This document shows, in pieces, positions 44,509 through 56,554 of a stretch of 64,000 nucleotides of DNA (its first letter is position 1; each line of letters begins with the position of its first letter). The position numbers and the translations under genes are program-made. The notes under the pieces are model-generated. The model saw nothing but the letters and a program-made list of their open reading frames with translations, was not told where the DNA came from and made no database searches. The DNA comes from Mytilinidion resinicola (lineage: Eukaryota > Ascomycota > Dothideomycetes > Mytilinidiales > Mytilinidiaceae). Where the stretch lies: assembly GCF_010093595.1 (NCBI RefSeq), contig NW_022985450.1:293083-357082 (forward strand), in the 5' to 3' direction.

Positions 44509-44735
44509 ATGCATGTCCTGATTCTTGCATGCTTAATTCCGTACTTTCTCTCTCCGCTATCTCAAGCAAAGCTCGGTCCGAACGGCAAATGCAGCAAACA
44601 GTACGGGGGAGCCTTGTGCGATCCCGAGAAAGGTGGCATCTGTTGTAGCATCAGCGGGTAAGTTTCGTCCATCAGGCCTCATCGACCCTTCCTTCATCTT
44701 GAGCCTATAGACAACCGTTACAAGAACCTAGCTAA
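44509..44735 (+). pseudogene. truncated secreted chitin-binding-like (CBM18-type) peptide
   Basis: An ATG in good context (CGCCATGC) opens a signal peptide (MHVLILACLIPYFLSPLSQA). The mature start is LGPNGKCSKQYGGALCDPEK, then GGICCSISG, the first two thirds of a hevein-like CBM18 knot. A GTAAGT donor at 44658 and a TATAG acceptor at 44710 join to only QPLQEPS and a stop, so the WCG part that completes the domain is missing. It could be a relic of a larger chitin-binding or glycoside hydrolase gene, or a very short secreted peptide with an unrecognised downstream exon. Confidence 0.45.
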
Positions 44736-45144
44736 AGCGTGGCGGATCTGGCGGTGCCGGAGAAATTATCAGCCGGAGGAAGGACCAGGAGGTAAGAGGA
44801 ATCTGGGTTTCTATTGTCTACAGGCGTGCAGTATATATAGGTGTAGGAAATGAGAAGAAAGGGGTGACAGATAGTTTGATAAGGATCCCCGAGCATTGGC
44901 CTTAATTAACTTAGTCGTATACGACGGCCTACTCCGGCAGCCAGAAGTGTAGAAGATCCGTTACAGAGTACGGCATTGCTATTGAAGTATTCTGGACACT
45001 TAAACCATTATAACTTCATCATTAAGGCTATACACCAAAATATGACAAGAACCACTGTTGCCTGCTCATGAAATACGCCTATAATTTAACTCAATTTTGC
45101 CGTGCTCCCATGCATCGATACGGGCAGTGTACTGATTTCAATCT
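44736..45144. other. gene-free stretch
   Basis: Downstream flank of the truncated chitin-binding peptide; I see nothing supportable. Confidence 0.4.
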
Positions 45145-45846
45145 TCACACGGTAGTCGCAGGTTGGCTGGCGGCAGTGGTAGCAGTATCCCCGCTAGGTC
45201 TGACAAACTTGTCTCCTTCAGCGGCCGGGGCAACCTTGATACGCTGGGTGTCCCACAATTTCCACTCGAGCAAGAGCCCGACCAGGTTGGTGAAGCTGTT
45301 CATAATTATGTTAGTAAAAGTTCCCGCAAAACCAGAAACTGGGCAAGTGTTGAGCAACGAGGATACGATGACGCTTACAAAGCTATGAATGCAAATGATT
45401 CCAAGGTCTTCTTGAGCCCGCACTTGTTGACATTCCAAGGAGAATTCGCACTGCAATTGTGCCAATTATAGTCTTGAGCCGCGAAAATGAAGGAAGTGAG
45501 CCACAAGTATGAGAAGATCCAGGCCACAGGGGACAAATATCCCTTATAAGACTTGACGGCGGGGAGGAATAGCGCGGGTAGGTAAACTAAGGTGTCTACC
45601 GCAGCCTATACGGAATTAGCTTGGTCTTTTGTGAGAGCAGTAGATGGAACATACGACTGTGACCCAGTAAATGAGATGCTGGCCATGGGCAAAATGGGCA
45701 AGGAAATATGCAGCTATGCTCATGACGATGACCGAGGAAGCCCAGTGCAGGAAGTGGTTAGCTAGAATAGCTGGGCGAAGCATACGGTTCCAGCGGTTGG
45801 GAGCATAAGCATCGGGATTATTGTTTTCTGCGTAGCTGCGAACCAT
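45145..45846 (-). CDS. MARVEL-domain integral membrane protein
   Basis: Three exons, 45846-45655, 45605-45379 and 45295-45145, give 189 aa. Four hydrophobic segments are visible: ILANHFLHWASSVIVMSIAAYFLA; LIYWVTVAAVDTLVYLPALFLPAV; YLSPVAWIFSYLWLTSFIFAA; and TLESFAFIAFFTNLVGLLLEW. A conserved Asp/Asn-Cys loop (QDYNWHNCSANSPWNVNKC) lies between helices three and four, as in fungal MARVEL proteins. The C-terminal tail is Ala/Thr-rich and cytosolic. These proteins sit in plasma-membrane or secretory-pathway domains; the exact role is usually unknown. Intron 2 (83 bp) has two possible acceptors, of which the later one (ATGAACAG) keeps the frame. Confidence 0.8.
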
Positions 45847-47422
45847 GGTGTATGATGATTAACAAATGGTGACGAACTGGATAGAATGTAGCTGATAGCA
45901 GGAGAGTTTCTGAGTTTGCTTGAAGATGACTAACTAGAAGACGAATAGACGTCGTGTCGAGGGATCCATAGGCTTTTAATACAGACAACACATGCAAAGT
46001 CAACAATGTCATAGCACGTAGGAGTGACGTTCACAAGCAAACCCTCCCTGTGCCATTATCAAACGATGACTTAATTATTATACCAACTATGACGGTACTA
46101 TTCTGTAATGCCATCGCCATGAATCAAACCTAATCGCCCGGAAGCCTACGGAAGGCAGCTCTTCTACTGCTCGACGGGAACAGAGCTCACCCTGAAGGCC
46201 GAATCACAGCAGGGCTCTGCCAGCCAGAGGTCCTCTGGTGGCATGATCTGCCCGTGTCTCTCGATGGAGGCGCGGTGGAGGCGGGCATTTCTCCGAGGCG
46301 GCACCTAGGAGGAATCGATCAGCGCGACGATGGCATCGTGGACCCAGTCGAATGAGTCTGCGGCCAGCTCCATTGCCCGAGAAGGGAGAATAGTTTTTCG
46401 TGGGATTTTCGGGTAGTCGCTGTGCTGCATTTACTGGCTGAAACTAGGAGTTTAGACGACGTGAAGTAGCTGTGAGCCTCTAGCGTAAGCACGCGGCTAT
46501 AGTAGTTGGGCGCAAACAAAATGGTAGTAGAAGGAGCTTACAACAAACAAAGGGCGACGATAGCTGAGTTAGGGAGATAGGCTAGAAGGCAAGCCAACAT
46601 AGAAAAGTCCAACAATGCCATGGGGGTGACATCTTGGCAGCAACAGCCAATCAGAGCGCGACCGCCAGCTAAGGGCACCTGGCAGCAATCACATGCGCGC
46701 CGCGGACAAAATCCTGCTTTGGCCCTTCTGCCGCCCGGCCCGACCTCCCATGCGGCGCGGTGCATTTCTCACAAATCGCTGTCTTTGCCATCATCCGCTC
46801 CGCACAAGTCGTTCCTTGCATCCGTTCCTCGTAGCATCATCTCCTGTCTTGGATACAGCTTCTTCGATTAGGCGAACCCCCAGAAAATTTCCGACACGGA
46901 TTCCTCTGCAACACTATGTAGCGGTGTCACGTCCATAACCATTCAGTGCCTCATCTTCACCCCTCCTTATTCCTCAGTCGCCCAAAACTTTTCGCTACGC
47001 ATATTTCTGGCGCGCCCCCCCAATCGAATCCGCGAACTTTGTCGTTTCGCGAGCTCCGAGAATGGAGACTCATTGCCAGAAGAGCAGAATTACATACAGA
47101 TCTCTGTCATTACTCGGGATCTTGCTTAATTTGAATACAGGTCAGATATGATTCAGTGTACACCTAGCCTGTAACCACTTTCCCACTATGGACGCCTCCG
47201 ACATGGAGTTCTTCAGGAATGTATCTAGCCATTCGGTTGCGAATATCTATCTCAATGTGATATTAATAACCTCCGCAACCCCAAGCCAAATGCCATGCAT
47301 TTGTCTTATGCTAGAAAGAGACTCATGGTGTCTCGTCCAAGGCTAGAATCTATCGGTCCTTTCCTGAGACGCTGGCAAATAGCTAGCATCGCGCCACGAC
47401 TTAGACCAACGCATATGGGAGT
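45847..47422. other. gene-free stretch
   Basis: 1.6 kb with no supportable gene. Frames at 46620-46938 and 46946-47134 are short and lack family signal. Confidence 0.5.
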
Positions 47423-48272
47423 TCAAGACCCGTGCTTCTTGCCCTGTGTTCTTTTCGCCGCGATGGTGTAGAAAATACTGCCATCATAGATCCCCCGAAT
47501 ATCCTCCTTCATCATGCGTCCATCTTCCGGCCATAGCATGATGTACGTCGCCAGCCATTCAAAAATGGCACCACCCCAGCCAATCGGATCCGCAATGCAC
47601 CGCTGCCCCATGATCATATTCTTCACGTCCCAAATCGTCAGGTAGTTTCTACCCTCCGCATACTTCGTGAAGATATCTTCAAACTTCTGGGGGATGAAGC
47701 GGCCCTCGTGGTCGTAGGTGTTACTGTCGCTGCCGTGCTTGTCCTTGTGAACATTAGTGATGTAGAGGCGAAAGAAGGGATCAGGGAGCCAGGTTGGCAG
47801 GGTTGGGTAGGAGAAGTTTGCGTGAATGATAAAGACGGCTGCCAGAGAGAGTATAACGCCGAAGCCCAAGTGGTGAAAGCCCCAGAACGTATCTTGTGGC
47901 CAGATGATTCCATCATGATCAGCGTCGAAGAAATCGCAATGCTGCTGTAGGACGGATTGATGCGAATGACGGGTCGTCCAGTCTTTCTCGGTAGTCCCAT
48001 GGGGGGATTCTGCCGATGCAGCGATGTTCGCGCGCGCTGTGCCTGATGAAGTCAGATGTGAGGTCTAGAATGAACGAGTGGAGGGCCTCACCTGCATGGT
48101 AGAGTTCCAAACCTGGATCGGTATTGATAAATGGCTTGCGTTTCTCCGTTATGGGAACGGACTGGATGGAGCATACGATCGTCTCCACGGGGTCGCCATT
48201 TGGGAGCTGAGTGTCCGGCATCACGACTTCCACGGGCTTGGAATGTGAGGCTTGAGGAAAAGCAGACGGCAT
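47423..48272 (-). CDS. caleosin (lipid-droplet-type peroxygenase)
   Basis: Two exons, 48272-48092 and 48042-47423, give 266 aa. After an N-terminus with KRKPFINTDPGLELYHAG, removal of the 49-bp intron yields VLQQHCDFFDADHDGIIWPQDTF, carrying the single EF-hand calcium site. Next come a hydrophobic segment (GFGVILSLAAVFIIHANF) with a proline-rich turn (PTLPTWLPDP), and the C-terminal caleosin signature FIPQKFEDIFTKYAEG, LTIWDVKNMI and DPIGWGGAIFEW. Caleosins are haem-containing, calcium-dependent peroxygenases on lipid droplets and membranes that make fungal oxylipins. The ending KRTQGKKHGS is basic. All conserved blocks are intact, so the gene should be functional. Confidence 0.92.
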
Positions 48273-48865
48273 TGATTAAAGAGCTCGAAGACAAGGTTGT
48301 CGAGGTTGTCGAGATATCAACACACCTCTCTTGTAGCTGTCTTTCGATACAAGCCGCGTGTGACGTCACATTGACAACGCCGAACTGTAACCTCTGGACA
48401 ACGTCAGGAATACCGCCCAACCCATGACAGCTGTCAACCAGCCTTCTTCACATGCTTCTAACACCGCTGCATCTAAGTTTTGTGTACGTGATTGTTAGGG
48501 CGGCGTCACACTTGGATCATCGCGAGATGGTTGCTGCAGCATCAAGCCAATAAAAGCAATCCTTGGGATCGGTCAAGGCACTAATTCTCCGATTAGAGTT
48601 TGACGACCAGAGAAACCGTATGAGCTGAGCACGTTTTTGATATGATGTGGCCGTTTAGCTGGATCCATGCAGCCCTCAATTGGGTCATGGTCTGGATGCA
48701 CCCAGTGAGTACAGCGATGTCTGATACCCGTGCAAGTTACTAACAAACAATAGATTCCGCATCATCAAGTCGGATGGAAGTCGCTGAGCTGCAAGGTGGG
48801 TCGAACTGTCGAACTGACGTGGGCCGATTCTGATACGCATAGACGGGCGAGCTCCAAAGGGAAAA
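48273..48865. other. intergenic region upstream of the decarboxylase pseudogene
   Basis: No intact gene. Bases 48660-48790 may hold further, more decayed phosphatidylserine decarboxylase exons: a WMHP end, then a GTGAGT donor, a TTACTAAC branch and an AATAG acceptor. Confidence 0.4.
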
Positions 48866-49590
48866 ATGCCAATCATGAAGCTGAAGCTGCTTCTACTATT
48901 CAACCCTTTTACCGAATGGATCAATACCACACATGCGATGCGCATGTATATTCATCGCAAGAATGCCCGGCAAGGTAGGCCCTGAATATCTTGCTCCTTC
49001 CACACCCTTGCAGTTGACCAATTTCAGGCAAGTCGAAGTGAACTTCCCAGTCGCACAACCATATTAAGGGCTTCGTAGATATTAATAATATCAACATGGA
49101 CGACTTCGAGCCTTTGGATCCCGAAAATATCCCACCTCCGCGGATTTCTTTATTCGCAAACACAACCCCGGCACCCGTCCCATTGCGGAGAATGGTAATC
49201 CCAAAAAGGCTTTCTGCGTGGCGGACAGCCGCGTGGTTTGTTACGACACTGTTGGTGAATCAAAGCAGCTGTGGATCAAGGGAACCGACTTCTCCATCAC
49301 TAACCTGGTTATGGACGTCAATCTCGGCGCTCGTTTCAACGACGCTGCGGTAGCTTCCTTCCGGCTTTTTTCCGCAGGACTATCACCGCTTCCACTGTCC
49401 TGTGAATGGTACTGTGACGGAGTTCGGAGTTTGCCTTACAACTACTACTAGGTCGAACTTGTCGTATTGAGGAGCGATGTCAACATCCTAACGACCAATG
49501 CTCGCGATTACGTCTTGGTTGATTTACCGGAGTTCGGCGAAGGCTTGTTCTGCGCTATCGGTGCTACTGACGTTGGCACCGTCTAGTGAG
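48866..49590 (+). pseudogene. phosphatidylserine decarboxylase, frameshifted and truncated
   Basis: Conserved blocks of the proenzyme family appear in order but in changing frames: LLLLFNPFTEWINTTHAMR (48884 on); IKGFVDINNINMDDFEPLD (49066 on); SADFFIRKHNPGTRPI; KKAFCVADSRVVCYDT; LWIKGTDFSITNLV; GARFNDAAVASFRLF; PQDYHRFHCPVNGTV, in another frame after a run of six T; and VLRSDVNILTTNARDYV with LFCAIGATDVGTV, back in the earlier frame. A TAG replaces the glutamine codon expected after NYY. There are at least three frame breaks, one nonsense codon, and no LGST/GGST autocleavage motif. The protein would have decarboxylated phosphatidylserine to phosphatidylethanolamine; this copy cannot. Confidence 0.8.
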
Positions 49591-50022
49591 TCCCTATGAT
49601 TGAGCATTGCATACCTTCGCTGACAGATTCTAGCCTGGCAGGCCTATGGCCCGGAAATTGATCTTTCGAGGCAGCGTGAGGACCGCAGTGTCGACCCTCC
49701 CTGTCGAATACAGGGCCCAAAACTGGGTTCCAACGAGCTGCTCAGTCTCAGCTCAGGATGCGCTCACCCCAGCACAGCCACAGCTCAGCCACAGCAACTT
49801 ATGGTCACGTAAGCAGTCAACTACCATAGAACTATGCTCTTCAATCCTCAACAGAGCTGGAACATGCGCCGTCAAAGTCTCTTTTCCTTTTCCTAGCTAC
49901 TCATTACCGCCACCGCTCCTAGCTGCGCCCTTCTGTTTTCTTGAGCAACTTTACAAGCATGTAGGTCATCCCCATACCATCTCAATGCAACTTCAAGTAA
50001 CGAGGACATAGTTACTAGCCAG
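49591..50022. other. gene-free stretch
   Basis: An open frame at 49646-50011 shows no decarboxylase or other family signal. It may be further decayed flank of the pseudogene. Confidence 0.4.
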
Positions 50023-52148
50023 CTAGGTGACATATCCACCAGCATTGGCCAAACGCGGCTCACTCGCGGCCTCGAAGCTCCCATTCTGCAGCCTTCTAAT
50101 GGCTTGACCATATGACTGTCCTAGCGGAACCCATGAGACATTATGGCCAAGAGACTCCAAGTAAGCTACCGTCGAATTGTTGAAGGCATACTCGAACGAC
50201 ATGACATTCGGCACTAGCTGATCATGGAAGCGAGGCTGAGACAGTGCTATAGCTAAACATCCTGTCAGCAACGTTCAGCGGATGAGTGTGGCATCCAACT
50301 CACAACCCGTCATATTATGGTCGAGAATATGCCATAGTGTCTGGATGTTCGTGGTGATGATGCGTGAGCCCCCTCCCGCCCCCAGCGCAACGTAGAAAGT
50401 ACCGTTGCCATGCTCGACGATGGTTGGGCTCATTGAACTGAGAGGCTTTTTGCCTGGTCTGATGTAGTTCGAAGGTTGCGGTACTAGATTTGCTTAGTCT
50501 ACTGGTCATTTGGGGTTTGGTGTAACTTACGGTAGCCTTTGACGTCTGAGACTCCGGGTGTACTAAAGTCTGGCTGCCGATTAGATCCGGGGAAAGCTGA
50601 GTGGTAACGTTGAACCCACCGTTCATTTCATTGTTGAGTATAATGCCAGTCTCGGGTACTATCAACTGAGATCCAAAGAGGGTATTGATGGTCGTTGTCA
50701 GCGATATGACGAGCCCAGAAGAGTCAGCGGCGGTGATCTGGGATGTTCCCGGTCTATTACGGATTAGCGGTGTATTCCGGCCGTTTTCCTTCTGGCAAGA
50801 GATGGTAATCTTACGTATTTAAGCTGTCAATCAGAGCCGGGTCATACGCGCTAACATTGAGAGTGTGAAAGTCTGAGATTTTGGCTCGGACCTCTGCAGC
50901 GGTTTCTGGAGCCAGCATGGATATTTGATAAGCGTCGACACCGTCAATGAAGGCAGGATCACCTAACAGAGTGCGCTGGAAGATATTAGTCGGTGCGCGT
51001 TTCTCGTGGGATTTTGATTGACCCACCTCCCCGTATCCGAATCGGATTGCTTCATCTAGTCTATGGGTAGACTGGTTCAAGCCGACGTTACTATAGCCTT
51101 CTAAAACCTTGAAGGTTTGAAGAACTACAGCTCCACTGGCAGGTGCAGGAACAGATCTGAGCGTGTACCCTTTATACTCTATCTCAACCGGCTTTCGTAG
51201 GGTAACATTGAAACTGGCTAGATCTTTGAGTGTCATTATTCCACGGGCGTTTCTTATAGCATCGATAGTCGTGCGTGCGATGGCGCCTGTATAAAAGGCA
51301 TTCGGTCCTTTGAGAGCAACGGTTTCCAGGGTATCGGCATATCTTTTTCTCGATATCTTGTCTCCAACACCGAGGAGAGTACCATTAGGTGCAAAGTCCA
51401 ATGCCCACGCCGGATCTGTGCTCAAGAACGAATTCGAAGGGGTGACCGTAGTCATGTAGAGGAAAAAGTCCGCGGAAATGACGAATCCTTCGCGCGCAAG
51501 CTTTATTGATGGTGCGAAAAGATCATACCAAGCTAGAGAGCCATAACGTTTGTGAAGGTGTTCGAGAGCTCTCAGTTCGCCAGGCACACCACTAGCATGG
51601 TCAGTCTGTATTTGTGAAGTCACTAGGCCGACTCTTACACGGCAAGACCCCCATAGAGACTGGCGTCTGTGTTATTGCTGTACATGTCTTGATAGGCCGC
51701 AGCAGGAGCAGTCTCACGGAAATCTACTATTTCATAAACCCCGGTTGGCGATCGGATGTTCATAAACCCACCACCGCCAATTCTAAGCACACGTTACTGA
51801 TTTTGAACTTCTCTTCCGGCTGCTTGAGTGATATTACCCGCTGTGGTACATTGCTATAGTACTTGTCAGTGCAGACCAGGTACTAGTGGCGGGAAAGAAT
51901 ACCAATAACGCCAACACAAAGAGTAGTCCCGATTGCCTATTCCCACTTTAGTCTCAGAAACTGGTTGAGACGTAGTCACTTACAGCATCAGCAGCATTTC
52001 CTCCCTCTTTGAGCAGGCGGATCCCGATTTTGCTGCAGACGTCGACTTCGGAAGTGACAGCCCCAGCTCTGGTGCCATGGTGTTGACACTTGACACGGAG
52101 CGAAAGCAGCCCTACCAAAGTGAAGAGCAACAAATCCATGGTAGCCAT
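50023..52148 (-). CDS. gamma-glutamyltransferase (glutathione hydrolase), secreted
   Basis: Ten exons (52148-51984, 51936-51903, 51853-51838, 51782-51639, 51591-51027, 50975-50815, 50753-50620, 50569-50531, 50483-50304, 50252-50023) sum to 555 codons without a break. One exon is only 16 bp. A signal peptide or anchor (MATMDLLLFTLVGLLSLRVKC) leads the protein. Family marks: GIGGGGFMNIRS with DFRETAP (gamma-glutamate binding), GVPGELRALEHLHKRYG, and PGTSQITAADSSGLVISLTT, where the threonine near residue 365 is the autoprocessing nucleophile. NNEMNDFSTPG and RPGKKPLSSMSPTIV form the small subunit, with GGGSRIITT. It cleaves glutathione and gamma-glutamyl conjugates at the cell surface or vacuole. 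It is divergent from an amino-acid permease, which suggests linked peptide breakdown and uptake. Confidence 0.92.
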
Positions 52149-52552
52149 CACGAAATATAGTTAAGAAGACCATAAGGGGGCCACTAAGGTTATTTATTGG
52201 GAGAGATGTGGAGATCAGTGGTGCTGCAGTGATGCAGCGGTGCATGCGTTGGGTACGAAGCCTCTATTGGCTGGCTACTAAAGACTGCGAGGCTGTGCGA
52301 GCAACGTGGCTTTGCCTGTTTCCGCCTTGTGCCACCAACAGATAACAACTGCATGCTGAGACCCCGGCATCCGTGTGACCTTGGGCAGCTACGAAGCATG
52401 GAAGTGCTGGGTAGTTCTTGGCGCTTCGTTATTCTAAGACGTCTCACTCTCAGCCGTCAACCGTCCACGTTGCGATATTTTGCGTCCACGCAAGCCTTGA
52501 ACACGTCTCAACCTCTTGACATCTATGCTCTCTCGCCAGCTCGCCTGGAAGC
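52149..52552. promoter_or_regulatory. 404-bp bidirectional promoter (gamma-glutamyltransferase / permease)
   Basis: The two start codons diverge from this short interval, so both promoters lie here. One AreA-type GATA site (AGATAA) is visible at 52341-52346, about midway. I do not see a perfect sulfur-regulator (Cys3-type ATGRYRYCAT) palindrome. Nitrogen control is possible but is only suggested by a single hexamer. Confidence 0.5.
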
Positions 52553-54390
52553 ATGGAGCCCGAAAATGATGCGTCTGAGCCGTTGTCGTCTGATGGTGGG
52601 GAACCTGGAGAATGGCTCGACCTCGGATTGCGTTCGCAGCCCCTGAAAATGTCCCTCTACGATGCCTTTACCTTGCTAGTCAGTCTTCAGGTTGGATCCG
52701 GCATCTTTTCCTCGCCATCACAGGTCAACAACCATTCTCCGTCTCCGGGGGCTTCCCTGATCATTTGGACCTTGTGTGGTGCCATCGCGTGGGCAGGAGC
52801 CGCGTCTTTCGCAGAGCTAGGAGCCGCCATGCCCGTTAACGGAGGCATGCAGGAATATCTCCACGACATATATGGCCCTTTCCTGGCGTTCCTCGCTTCC
52901 TGGATCTGGATCTTCGCCGTCAAGCCTTCATCGATGGCGATACTGAGCATTATATTTGCGAAGTATTGGACCCGGGTTTTTGCGGAGGGCTACGAGGATT
53001 CCTTTTGGCTGAATAAGCTCATCGCTTTGACAGCTCTAGCCGTCATCATTTTCCTTAATGCTATAAGCATGAAAGCGACATCTCGTCTCGCGAACTTTTT
53101 CCTCTACCTCAAACTTTTCACGGTCCTCTTGCTCCTGATATGCTGCCTCCTATTCGTCGTATTTGGACTCCATCTTGGGACGACTGCACCCAACTGGGAT
53201 TGGAAATCAGAAAACTGGTTTTCAGTGCGTGCTGCTGGCCAAGACAATTCGAGTATCGACTGGAGCACTGCCGGAGTATGGGCAATGGTTGGCGAGCTCA
53301 CAATGGCCTTCTACGCTGGCCTATGGGCATACGCCGGATGGGATAACGTACGGGCCCTCTACAATTCGGCCAACTCGTAAATTAACATGACTAGGCAAAC
53401 ATGGTAGCGGGAGAAATGCAGAATGCAGCCCAGGAGCTTCCAACTGCTATTCATACTGCGGTACCAACGGTCATAATCTGCTTTCTCCTTGCGAATGTGT
53501 CATATTACATTTTGATCCCATGGAACGAGATCGGAACCAGCGATACCGTCGCAGAGGTGAGTCATCGCCGGGAGGAGTCTCTCCCGAGGGAAAAACGTAC
53601 GTTAATATCAAGATCAGATGGCAGGCCAGAAGATTCTCGGCAAAGCTGGTGCTATCGTCTTCGCTCTTCTTGTTTCGGCTGCTTGTCTTGGGTCGATCAA
53701 CATCAACGTGTTCACGACTGCGCGATTGACCATAAGCGCAGCTAACAAGGGCCATCTGCCCGCGGCTCTGAAGGAGAGTCGCTGCAATTTCTCCGAGAAC
53801 CAACCTACTCAACCGCAAACAAGTTCGGATGGAGAACGACCTCAGGGACGCAATTTCTTTACAAGCATCCTAGGTCTCTTCGGGAAAGGGCCACTCTGGG
53901 TGACTCCCATGTACGAAACAGATCCCTCCTATTTGCAGAATGGGTACTAAGCATTCATAGAAAATCCATGTTGTTCAACGGCGCAGTCACTTCAGTATAC
54001 ATCATGGTCGGCACCTTTGGCGCCTTAGTAACATTCATCGGTACGTCACAGATCCCATTATTATTTATGCACATCTGCCTAGCTTCTGCTAACATTTTGT
54101 CATGAAAAGGTATTGCTGAATATGTGTTCTTCTTCTTCACGGTTTTAGGCCTTCTAGTGCTCCGAGCCAAGCGACCCCTTATGCCTCGCCCATATAGAGC
54201 CTTCGTAGGGCTGCCTTTAATTTTCACGCTGACGAGCCTCATTCTTGTGGTGCGTGGAGCCATTGCGGCCCCTATTCAAGGAACGGCAATTGCACTGCTG
54301 CTTCTTTTCGGAACTGCATGGCATGCTCATAGCAATTACGACGGGGTTACTTGGTGGAGAAGGGCGCGATATGAAAGGATCCCAGCATGA
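52553..54390 (+). CDS. LAT-type amino-acid permease (Mup1-like), copy A
   Basis: Five exons, 52553-53347, 53395-53556, 53618-53910, 53961-54040 and 54110-54390, give 536 aa with about twelve membrane segments. The APC/LAT marks are LLVSLQVGSGIFSSPSQV in helix 1 (the GSGIF substrate loop), GAIAWAGAASFAELGAAMPVNGG in helices 2-3, and AYAGWDNANMVAGEMQNAAQELPTA in helix 6 with its unwound G-W-D/E motif. It is a plasma-membrane importer of amino acids, methionine or other neutral types by analogy with Mup1. It lacks an N-terminal signal, as is usual. Its 3' end lies 36 bp from the stop of the convergent TauD-type gene, and its 5' end shares a promoter region with gamma-glutamyltransferase. Confidence 0.9.
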
Positions 54391-54426
54391 CGCAAAGGTG
54401 GCTTTAGCATTTCTCTTCAACTCTAT

Positions 54427-55812
54427 CTATTCAACGCGCGAAGGTAAGTTGAATCTTTCCGATTTGACTTGTGGCTCAAGGGGAAACCACTGGTCTGCAT
54501 TGTTCATCTCGAATAGCCTCTTCCATTGGACGCTGTCCTTCAGCTCCTTTGGAAGTGACCAGCCATATTCCTCATCTCGTAGCCACATCCTCAGTAGATG
54601 GCGCCTACAATACGAACGGAATCTCAATTAGCCGCATGACTGCATCGACTAGGATGACTTTGCTCACTTTTGACCTTCGCCATCGCGAAACCCGTCCCGC
54701 GCATGCAGAAGATTCAGGTTGTTCAAAAACTGAAAGTCGCCCAACTGGAATCGGATGGAGATAGAATTCTCCACCCCCTTGAAATGCAGAGCATCAAGCG
54801 CCTCGGCTTGAGCTTCAGTGATGGGAGGAATGTCGCTAGAGCGTGGCACATCCTGGAACCCCGTGAAGGCGCGCCGCACGAATTGTACGATTACGCGGTT
54901 CTCCGGCGTAACGAACAGAACAGGGCGCTCAGTGAACTTCGGATCGCCACCGAACCTTCAGACACGAACACCGGAATGTAAGCAGGACTATAGCCCGAAC
55001 GCTCCTAGCCAAGACTCACCCGTCAAAGACCCAGTTCTGTGCTAGCGTATTCAGCAGGTCTGGCCGTTGCAGCGCAAGCTCGTTGTATATCGTTGTCGAG
55101 CTTGCGACCCGGCTTTCGCCCCCGTCTGCTGCGATGCCAATGCAGAACATCCCGATGACCTCGCCCGGATCCGTGTGCATCGCTTGCGGGCCGGCCGTGA
55201 AGGCAGGGTTCCCAATGGCCGCTGGATGTGTGCCTGTCAGGTCAGTGACATGAGAAAGCGCTGCGCCGCCTTGGTCTTGTCGCGCTCGAATGTTCCCAAT
55301 GAAGCTGGACACGCCGGCGAAGACGATTACGCGCTCTTCGGTGGATAGATTGTGAATCGGGAGGCCGCGGAGAACCACAAAGCCGAGTCCGAAGTGTACA
55401 TTCCTCGACCAAGCCCGGAGCTTTGTGCTGAGCTGGGGAAGAGGAAATGTTTCTCGGGATATCTGACTAAGAGGGGTACCTGATGCTGCAACGTAATATC
55501 AGTCTGCTGTCCTAAAGCCTGTCATCTGAAGAGCTGTCTACGCGTACCCTGGAAACGCGTCACTGCCTGGTTGAGTTCTTCGACATCACTAGCGTCTAAG
55601 TAATACAGCCATGAGTCTGGCGAGTCGGCAATCGAGCTGGTCCATGCCGCAGGCGACTCGATGTATCTCGGCAAGCCGTGGTGCAGAGCAGTCTCCAGCT
55701 TCTCACTTCGCAGCCGTCGTTCTGTGCGCTTCGTGTATTTGGTGATGTCAGGATAATAGCTGATATCAGGCTGGCTTCGGTGCTGCAGATCGTCCGCTGG
55801 CATCTCGGCCAT
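54427..55812 (-). CDS. TauD/TfdA-family Fe(II)/2-oxoglutarate dioxygenase
   Basis: Four exons, 55812-55548, 55479-55020, 54955-54668 and 54604-54427, give 396 aa. The iron ligands are the H-x-D pair in QAMHTDPGEV and a distal histidine in NLLHARDGF. The arginine that holds 2-oxoglutarate is in KRHLLRMWLRD. Other family blocks are FVVLRGLPIHNL, HVTDLTGTHPAA and WFPL. Members oxidise taurine, sulfonates, sulfate esters or amino-acid-like substrates in the cytosol; the fungal branch is mostly uncharacterised, so the substrate is open. The gene converges on the permease with a 36-bp gap. An in-frame stop upstream of 55812 supports the start. Confidence 0.88.
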
Positions 55813-56554
55813 TTGGTTTCGGACAGCGTCTCAGGCGAGACCTGGCGCCGCCCAACCTGTCTTCATTAGCTCGAGCGCGGAGCCGCATCGCAGCAATGCG
55901 GCCCATCCTCCCGCTTGGTCCCCTCTGTTGCCTTCCTCCGTACCGCCTTCCTATCCTGTTGCCGCCTTGCTATGCCTCCATGCACCTCCGCCAGAGCCAT
56001 GTCTGAGGCATTTTTCCCGTTGGTCGTGCACGGCCAATGAACTGCTGCCAGGAGATCCCACGCTGGCTCGTTGACTTCGTTGGCTTCGCCTCTCGCCATG
56101 TCGTGTCACCAAAGCACGCTCCCAACAAGGCTGACCCCACTTCGTAGCACTTTCGCAATCGCCGGAACTGTGCTAGTGTCCCTGCAACTCGGCGCGGACT
56201 AAGCATGCACAGTGCCCGCCCATGCAGGTAAGCGAGGGCCCCCATCGCTCCCAGACCGTTGGGCCGGCAGCGGTGTGCTGTAATCTTTGCGTAACTGAAT
56301 GGCGAGCCTGGTTTCAGTACCCTGGGTAATCAATCTTATGTCGGTAGTGTTTGGTTCGTGGCAATGAAAAAGTCAAGTAAGTTCTAGCTCATCTATAACT
56401 ATCTTCGCTGAAAGCACGCTGTGTGCGTAATAGTAACCACATTGGGAACCTCCAGTATTTCAAGAAGGAAAAGAAAATCAAGGCCCGAAGATATCCACTC
56501 ACTCCGTTTCTTCTATGGAACGCCTTACATCGCATACTCCAGGATGGTCATACA
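55813..56554. other. gene-free stretch
   Basis: This is the upstream region of the dioxygenase and 3' flank of the 778-aa gene. The GC-rich frame at 55866-56099 has no family signal. Confidence 0.5.

Noticed and set aside
49646..50011. 121-codon frame downstream of the decarboxylase relic as a separate gene
   Set aside because: No family signal and no splice structure; probably decayed flank.
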